From Polaromonas sp. (lineage in GTDB: Bacteria > Pseudomonadota > Gammaproteobacteria > Burkholderiales > Burkholderiaceae_C): 19,746 nt of DNA. The position numbers and the translations under genes were made by a program. Shown here piece after piece: positions 15,239-19,746 of the stretch (its first letter is position 1; each line of letters starts with the position of its first letter). The notes under the pieces are model-generated. The model worked only from the letters and a program-made list of their open reading frames with translations, was not told the DNA's origin and did no database searches. Location of the stretch: positions 1-19,746 of the forward strand of contig JAJAYS010000315.1 of the NCBI GenBank assembly GCA_026786065.1. The letters run 5' to 3'.

Positions 15239-15544
15239 TTACCAGCTGGCCTTGGTGATACCAGGGATATCACCAGCAAAAGCCAATTCCCGAATCTTGG
15301 CACGAGCCAGGCCGAACTGGCGGAATGTGCCACGAGGGCGACCGGTAATCGCGCAGCGATTGCGTTGACGGGTCGGATTTGCGTTTCGGGGCAACTTTTG
15401 AAGCTCTAGCCGAGCCAGTGCGCGCTCGTCTTCCGAACGCTTCACGTCAGAGGCGGTGGCCTTCAGCTGGGTGTATTTCTTGGCGAACTTCGCGGCAAGT
15501 TTCTCGCGCTTCAGTTCACGTTGCAGTAAAGCCTGTTTTGCCAT
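15239..15544 (-). CDS. rpsN: 30S ribosomal protein S14, long zinc-free form
   Basis: S14 is in the head of the small subunit. This 101-residue version is the long type. It has one Cys ([11 protein letters not shown], Cys64) instead of a CxxC...CxxC zinc site, so it does not need zinc, unlike the rpmJ product of the same cluster. Conserved C-terminal [19 protein letters not shown] is present. It lies 9 bp after rplE. Confidence 0.97.
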   Translation of the reverse strand: MAKQALLQRELKREKLAAKFAKKYTQLKATASDVKRSEDERALARLELQKLPRNANPTRQRNRCAITGRPRGTFRQFGLARAKIRELAFAGDIPGITKASW

Positions 15545-15553
15545 GTACCCGCC

Positions 15554-16093
15554 TCAATTCTTGAACGGAAAACGGAAGGCAGTGAGAAGTGCCTTGCACT
15601 CATCATCGTTCTTGGCCGTCGTTGTGATGCTGACATTGAGACCACGCAAGGCGTCAACCTTGTCGTACTCAATCTCAGGAAAAATAATCTGCTCTTTCAC
15701 GCCGATGTTGTAGTTGCCGCGCCCATCAAACGCACGACCGGAGATCCCGCGGAAGTCGCGCACTCGCGGCAGTGCCACTGTGACGAAACGGTCGAGGAAC
15801 TCATACATCTTGACGCCGCGTAGAGTGACCATGCAACCGATCGGCAGGTCTTCCCGAATCTTGAATCCGGCGATCGCCTTTTTGGCCTTGGTGACGACCG
15901 GCTTCTGACCCGCGATTTTGGCCATGTCACCCACCGCACTGTCCATGACCTTCTTGTCGGCTACAGCTTCACTCACGCCCATATTCAGCGTGATCTTGGT
16001 GATGCGAGGAACCTGCATCGGCGTCGTGTAGCCGAATTTCTCAATCAGGCCAGGCGCGATTTTCTCGCGGTATTGCTGTTGCAAGCGTGCCAT
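15554..16093 (-). CDS. rplE: 50S ribosomal protein L5
   Basis: L5 carries 5S rRNA into the central protuberance and contacts P-site tRNA. The 179-residue protein begins [20 protein letters not shown] and contains [16 protein letters not shown] (about 32-47). Further on are GCMVTLRG and the conserved [20 protein letters not shown] in the C-terminal half. It starts 2 bp after rplX. Confidence 0.97.
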   Translation of the reverse strand: MARLQQQYREKIAPGLIEKFGYTTPMQVPRITKITLNMGVSEAVADKKVMDSAVGDMAKIAGQKPVVTKAKKAIAGFKIREDLPIGCMVTLRGVKMYEFLDRFVTVALPRVRDFRGISGRAFDGRGNYNIGVKEQIIFPEIEYDKVDALRGLNVSITTTAKNDDECKALLTAFRFPFKN

Positions 16094-16095
16094 TT

Positions 16096-16416
16096 CTATA
16101 CCGCCTTAATTTCTTCGCCGCTGGACTTGAAGACGCGCACTTTTTTGCCGTCCGCCAACAACTTGATGCCAACACGATCAGCCTTACCCGTCGCCGCATT
16201 GAAGATCGCGACATTGGACTGGTGAATCGGCATGCTTTTTTCCACTATTCCGCCAGTCGCGCCCTTCAACGGGTTGGGTTTGGTGTGCTTTTTGACGAGA
16301 TTGATGCCGTCGATCAGGATATAACTGTCGTCCTTGCGGAGCGTGATGGTTCCGCGCTTGCCTTTGTCGCGGCCCGCGATAACGACCACTTGGTCGCCTT
16401 TACGAATCTTGTTCAT
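16096..16416 (-). CDS. rplX: 50S ribosomal protein L24
   Basis: L24 initiates 23S rRNA folding. The 106-residue protein has the KOW motif at the N-terminus, [20 protein letters not shown] (about 3-22). Later comes the [21 protein letters not shown] segment (in part [16 protein letters not shown]). It lies 9 bp after rplN and 2 bp before rplE, so translation is probably coupled. Confidence 0.97.
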   Translation of the reverse strand: MNKIRKGDQVVVIAGRDKGKRGTITLRKDDSYILIDGINLVKKHTKPNPLKGATGGIVEKSMPIHQSNVAIFNAATGKADRVGIKLLADGKKVRVFKSSGEEIKAV

Positions 16417-16425
16417 GATTTGTGC

Positions 16426-16794
16426 TTACAGCACTTCTGGGGCGAGCGACACGATCTTCATGAACTTCTCGGTGCGCAGTTCGCGGGTAACCGGTCCAAA
16501 GATGCGGGTGCCAATCGGCTCCAGCTTGGCATTTAGCAACACAGCGGCATTGCCGTCGAACTTGACCAGAGAGCCATCGCCTCGACGAATGCCCTTGGCA
16601 GTCCGCACGACCACCGCGCTGTAAACCTCGCCTTTTTTGACGCGGCCACGCGGCGCGGCCTCTTTGATGCTGACTTTGATAACGTCGCCCACGCTGGCGT
16701 AACGCCGCTTGGACCCACCCAGCACCTTGATGCACATCACGGATTTGGCGCCCGTGTTGTCAGCAACATCGAGCTTCGATTGCGTTTGAATCAT
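16426..16794 (-). CDS. rplN: 50S ribosomal protein L14, first gene of the cluster
   Basis: L14 forms inter-subunit bridges near the binding site of translation GTPases. The 122-residue protein begins [19 protein letters not shown]. It has the [19 protein letters not shown] signature (about 21-39) and [23 protein letters not shown] at the end (in part [16 protein letters not shown]). ATG 16794 has only a distant GGGA as RBS. It is the first gene after the strong promoter at 16937-16965; no rpsQ precedes it, so this spc block is detached from S10. Confidence 0.97.
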   Translation of the reverse strand: MIQTQSKLDVADNTGAKSVMCIKVLGGSKRRYASVGDVIKVSIKEAAPRGRVKKGEVYSAVVVRTAKGIRRGDGSLVKFDGNAAVLLNAKLEPIGTRIFGPVTRELRTEKFMKIVSLAPEVL

Positions 16795-16930
16795 TTAAGT
16801 TTTATCCCAACTTGCACCAACTGGCACCCAAAAAAGGCATCGCTTGGTCAGTCTTGGGCCCGTCGTCCGCAGTGCAAACCGCTTGCACCGCCTCCGTTAG
16901 GGCAGAATTTCCCCGCTTTTTCGAGCAGAG
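16795..16930 (-). promoter_or_regulatory. Long structured 5' leader of the rplN operon
   Basis: From the predicted start of transcription (about 16930) to rplN is roughly 135 nt with no coding frame of note. On the - strand the arm CCCA/ACT/ACCAA (16858-16844) can pair with TTGGT/AGT/TGGG (16820-16806), leaving a 23-nt loop directly before the RBS. A second hairpin GTGCAA-GCGGT-TTGCAC lies upstream (about 16888-16872). A leader of this size before a ribosomal operon suggests translational or attenuation control, but no known element is recognised. Confidence 0.4.
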
Positions 16931-16936
16931 CCCTCC

Positions 16937-16965
16937 ATTATGCTGCTGTTTATGGCGGATGTCAA
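16937..16965 (-). promoter_or_regulatory. Strong sigma70 promoter of the spc/alpha cluster
   Basis: On the - strand TTGACA (16965-16960) matches the -35 consensus in full. A 17-bp spacer follows, then CATAAT (16942-16937), five of six to the -10 consensus. It points toward rplN and lies 66 bp after the glpD stop. This is the best promoter seen in the window and fits the high demand for ribosomal proteins. Confidence 0.85.
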
Positions 16966-16969
16966 ATGC

Positions 16970-17036
16970 GGTTGAACAAAAAGAGCAGGAAAGACAAGGT
17001 GCGCCTCGCAGCATTTCAAAATCGGGCTGTTCAACC
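16970..17036. repeat. 9-bp inverted repeat spanning the glpD stop and the spc promoter upstream edge
   Basis: GGTTGAACA (16970-16978) and TGTTCAACC (17028-17036) are perfect inverted arms 49 bp apart. One arm includes the glpD stop codon, the other abuts the -35 box. It could pair in a glpD 3' transcript or be chance; there is no T tract directly after it. Confidence 0.4.
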
Positions 17037-18623
17037 AGGAAGGGTATGGTACTGAGTGCATAGAGCCACGAAGTCGGCCGTATTTTCTGGTGTGCCATTT
17101 TCGGCGCGCAAGATCGCATCAACTTCTTTCGCCAGGGACTGAGCCAGGGAGGCGTTCAGGAACAGCAGTCGCGAGCGACGCGCCAGCACGTCCTCGACGG
17201 TCCTTGCGTACTCGTAGCGCGCAGCGAAGCGGACCATGGCTTCGGTCAACCCTCCACCAAGATGCCTGGCACTGCCAGCGAGCGACTGAACCAGGCTGGA
17301 TTCCGATCCGTAAAGGTGAAGCCCTGGCGGGTCGCTTATTTTGTGATGGGAAGGACAGGCCCCGACCAGACGTAGTTTGGCCGTGGAGCCACCGCGCTGG
17401 GCTGGCAACAGGCCAGCGGAAAAACACCGATCCATTACGTCTTCGGCCATTGCGCGGTATGTCGTCCACTTGCCGCCCGTCACGGTGACCAAACCGCTTT
17501 TGCTGACCAGCACCGTGTGCTCCCGCGACAGGGACTGAGTGCTCTCCACCGCTTCATCCGGTGGCTTGACCAACGGTCTCAGTCCAACCCAAATGCTTCG
17601 GACATCGTTTGCCCGGGGCTGGCGGCTCAGGTAGAGAGCCGATTCGTTGAGTATGAAGTCCACCTCCTCCCGGAAAGGCAGCGGCTCCCTTGCAAGGTCG
17701 CTTCGCGGCGTGTCGGTCGTGCCAAGGATGGTTTTGCCCAACCAAGGCACCGCGAAGAGAACGCGCCCGTCCCCGGTTCGAGGGATCAGCATGGCATGGT
17801 CGGTCGGCAGAAAGTCGCGGTCCACGACGATATGGACGCCCTGGCTGGGCGCCACCATCGGGCTGGCATGGTGCCCCGCACCCTCGCCATCCTGGAAGCG
17901 CAACTGGTCCACCCAAACGCCCGCAGCATTAACCACGCAGCCAGTCCGAATCTCCATGTGCCTTCCGGTTTCCCGATCCTGCACCCGTAATCCGACCAGC
18001 TTGCCGCAGTCGTGCAGCAAACCGGTCACCGCGCAGTAATTCACTAACAACGCGCCCTTTTGAGCCGCGGTTCGCGCCAGGGCAAGCGCCAGGCGCGCGT
18101 CGTCGAACTGGCCATCCCAATATTTGACACCGCCCCTCAAGCCCTGTGATCGCACAGTGGGCAAGAGGGCCCTGGTCTCACCGGCATTGAGGAACTCGGT
18201 GGGTCCAAGCCCGGCCTTTCCGGCAAGCGCGTCGTACATCTTCAGCCCCACGCCGTAAAACGGAGCCTCCCAGAATTTGTACGACGGCATCACGAAGGGC
18301 AACGGTTGGGCCAGATGAGGCGCATTGGCCAGCAGCGTGCTGCGCTCGTGCAGTGCCTCGCGCACCAGGGAGATGTTGCCCTGCGCCAGATAACGCACGC
18401 CGCCGTGCACCAGCTTCGTGGCGCGCGACGAGCTTCCTTTGGCAAAGTCGTGCGACTCGACCAAAACCACGGACAAGCCACGATTGGCCGCATCGAGAGC
18501 CACCCCCAGACCGGTGGCGCCACCGCCGATAACGGCCAGGTCATACCGACCGCCGCTGGCCAGGCGGGCGATCAGCTCGGCTCGCACAGTGGGCGCAGGT
18601 GGCAACTCAGCGGCGTTCGACAT
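17031..18623 (-). CDS. glpD: FAD-dependent glycerol-3-phosphate dehydrogenase
   Basis: GlpD is a peripheral inner-membrane enzyme that oxidises sn-glycerol 3-phosphate to dihydroxyacetone phosphate and feeds electrons to quinone. The 530-residue form chosen here starts at ATG 18623 (MSNAAELPPAP). The frame stays open to TTG 18674, which would overlap the upstream stop. The FAD-binding motif YDLAVIGGGATGLGVALDAA lies near 27-46. SSRATKLVHGGVRYL follows (about 65-79), as in GlpD proteins. Later come PRTGDGRVLFAVPWLGKTILGTTDT (in part RVLFAVPWLGKTILGTTDT) and TGGKWTTYRAMAEDV. The C-terminal helical domain is complete. It follows the solute-binding protein gene by 47 bp, implying a glycerol or glycerol-phosphate catabolic operon. 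Confidence 0.93.
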   Translation of the reverse strand: MSNAAELPPAPTVRAELIARLASGGRYDLAVIGGGATGLGVALDAANRGLSVVLVESHDFAKGSSSRATKLVHGGVRYLAQGNISLVREALHERSTLLANAPHLAQPLPFVMPSYKFWEAPFYGVGLKMYDALAGKAGLGPTEFLNAGETRALLPTVRSQGLRGGVKYWDGQFDDARLALALARTAAQKGALLVNYCAVTGLLHDCGKLVGLRVQDRETGRHMEIRTGCVVNAAGVWVDQLRFQDGEGAGHHASPMVAPSQGVHIVVDRDFLPTDHAMLIPRTGDGRVLFAVPWLGKTILGTTDTPRSDLAREPLPFREEVDFILNESALYLSRQPRANDVRSIWVGLRPLVKPPDEAVESTQSLSREHTVLVSKSGLVTVTGGKWTTYRAMAEDVMDRCFSAGLLPAQRGGSTAKLRLVGACPSHHKISDPPGLHLYGSESSLVQSLAGSARHLGGGLTEAMVRFAARYEYARTVEDVLARRSRLLFLNASLAQSLAKEVDAILRAENGTPENTADFVALCTQYHTLPG

Positions 18624-18670
18624 CGACTCCGCCAAACCCGACCCCCCGGCGCCCACTTTTACAGAGCGGA

Positions 18671-19746
18671 TCAACGCACCTTGCCATCTTTCCAGGCCTG
18701 AAGCAGTTTGTCGTAAGCGATGGTTTCGCCTTTTGGCTTCTCATTGGCCAGCTTGGCCCAAGGTGCGCCTGTGGTGCTCAGGTATTTCGCCGGATCGCCC
18801 TTTGGGTTGAGCTTGGGCGCACACCGCGCCATACCGGCCCGCTCAAGCCGCGCCATAACCTGATCCATCTCCTCCGCCAACGTGTCCATTGCAACCTGCG
18901 GCGTTTTCTCGCCAGTTACCGCTTGGGCCACGTTTTTCCACCAGAGCTGGGCCAGCTTCGGATAGTCCGGCACGTTGGTGCCGGTCGGGGTCCAGGCGAC
19001 CCGGGCCGGACTGCGGTAGAACTCGACCAGCCCACCGAGCTTTGGTGCCAGATCGGTCATGGCCTTGCTCTGAATGTCGCTCTCGCGAATTGGCGTCAAG
19101 CCCACAATGGTCTTTTTCAGCGACGTCGTTTTGGCGGTCACAAACTGCGCATAAAGCCAGGCGGCGGCGGTCTTGTTAGCGTCGTGGCTTTCAAAGAACG
19201 TCCAGGAACCGACGTCCTGATAGCCGTTTTGCATGCCCTGCTTCCAGTACGGGCCGTTCGGGCCAGGCGCCATGCGCCATTTCGGCGTGCCGTCGGCATT
19301 CACTACCGGCAACCCTGGCTTGGTCATGTCGGCGGTAAACGCGGTGTACCAAAAAATCTGCTGTGCGATCTGCCCTTGCGCCGGCACCGGACCGGCTTCG
19401 CCGAAGGTCATGCCGATAGCTTCTTTGGGTGAGTATTTTTTCATCCAGTCCACGTACTTGGTCAGCGCATAGACCGCTGCAGGCGAATTGGTAGCGCCAC
19501 CGCGCGACACCGATGCGCCCAGGGGCGTACAGCCGTCTGCCGAGGCCCGAATGCCCCATTCATCGACCGGCCTGCCGTTCGGAATGCCGATGTCAGCCGT
19601 GCCCGCCATGGAAAGCCAGGCGTCGGTGAAACGCCAGCCCAGAGACGGATCTTTTTTGCCGTAGTCCATGTGGCCGTAAATAGGCTTTCCGTCAATCGTC
19701 TTCACGTCGTTGGTAAAGAACTCGGCGATGTCTTCGTAGGCGCTCC
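18671..19746 (-). CDS. ABC transporter periplasmic solute-binding protein (glycerol/G3P type), 5' end outside window
   Basis: The frame is open to the window edge and covers the last 358 residues of a protein whose start lies outside. The sequence is of the extracellular sugar-type binding family. It includes GKPIYGHMDYGKKDPSLGWRF (in part GHMDYGKKDPSLGWRF), WSF-like ESHDANKTAAAWLYAQF, and the end LLQAWKDGKVR. It resembles the large GlpV-type binding proteins of glycerol ABC importers, which often sit next to glpD. Binding partner permease and ATPase genes would lie further right on the same strand. Glycerol specificity rests on the neighbour glpD and on recalled similarity; another polyol is possible. 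The stop overlaps a TTG that could open glpD (TTGA). Confidence 0.78.
   Translation of the reverse strand, partial: SAYEDIAEFFTNDVKTIDGKPIYGHMDYGKKDPSLGWRFTDAWLSMAGTADIGIPNGRPVDEWGIRASADGCTPLGASVSRGGATNSPAAVYALTKYVDWMKKYSPKEAIGMTFGEAGPVPAQGQIAQQIFWYTAFTADMTKPGLPVVNADGTPKWRMAPGPNGPYWKQGMQNGYQDVGSWTFFESHDANKTAAAWLYAQFVTAKTTSLKKTIVGLTPIRESDIQSKAMTDLAPKLGGLVEFYRSPARVAWTPTGTNVPDYPKLAQLWWKNVAQAVTGEKTPQVAMDTLAEEMDQVMARLERAGMARCAPKLNPKGDPAKYLSTTGAPWAKLANEKPKGETIAYDKLLQAWKDGKVR

Noticed and set aside
16812..17063. Small + strand frames over the spc promoter region
   Set aside because: They overlap the promoter and leader of rplN and have no recognisable protein features.

Overview
The window looks like a chromosomal segment from a betaproteobacterium, probably Burkholderiales and most likely Comamonadaceae. 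That placement is inferred from the character of the ribosomal proteins, the 329-residue RpoA, the DUF3422 gene and the high-GC codon use; no search was possible. It has two halves of different character.

Left half (about 1-7535): a periplasmic redox and sulfur-oxidation neighbourhood. On the + strand are a pseudoazurin (blue copper protein) broken by an in-frame TAG, an exported rhodanese, an exported SoxH-like metallo-beta-lactamase (MBL) protein with an altered metal motif and an unclear start, and a DUF3422 membrane protein. On the - strand, an MBL hydrolase with a canonical HxHxDH motif overlaps by 4 bp (ATGA) a thioredoxin-fold protein with a CPYC active site. Divergent from them are fccA and fccB, the cytochrome and flavoprotein subunits of flavocytochrome c sulfide dehydrogenase (SoxE/SoxF-like). 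Together they suggest sulfide or sulfane-sulfur oxidation in the periplasm, with electrons passing from FAD to heme c and then to small carriers. The core soxXYZAB genes are not in the window.

Right half (about 7900-17000, - strand): a sigma70-type promoter (TTGACA-N17-CATAAT, 16937-16965) precedes the spc and alpha ribosomal-protein genes in the order rplN, rplX, rplE, rpsN, rpsH, rplF, rplR, rpsE, rpmD, rplO, secY, rpmJ, rpsM, rpsK, rpsD, rpoA, rplQ. They are followed by an initiator tRNA-fMet gene and a 13-bp-stem terminator. No infA lies between secY and rpmJ, and the S10 genes do not adjoin rplN. The ribosomal-protein and rpoA genes are full length, but secY carries an in-frame TAA at codon 172 where the motif GE(Q)ITERG is expected.

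Far right (17031-19746, - strand): glpD (glycerol-3-phosphate dehydrogenase) follows the 3' part of a periplasmic solute-binding protein gene that runs off the window, apparently a glycerol or glycerol-phosphate uptake and oxidation operon.

The most notable signals are the two isolated nonsense codons, in secY and in the pseudoazurin gene. Each is one base from the expected sense codon in an otherwise intact frame. Sequencing or assembly error must be excluded first, above all for the essential secY.
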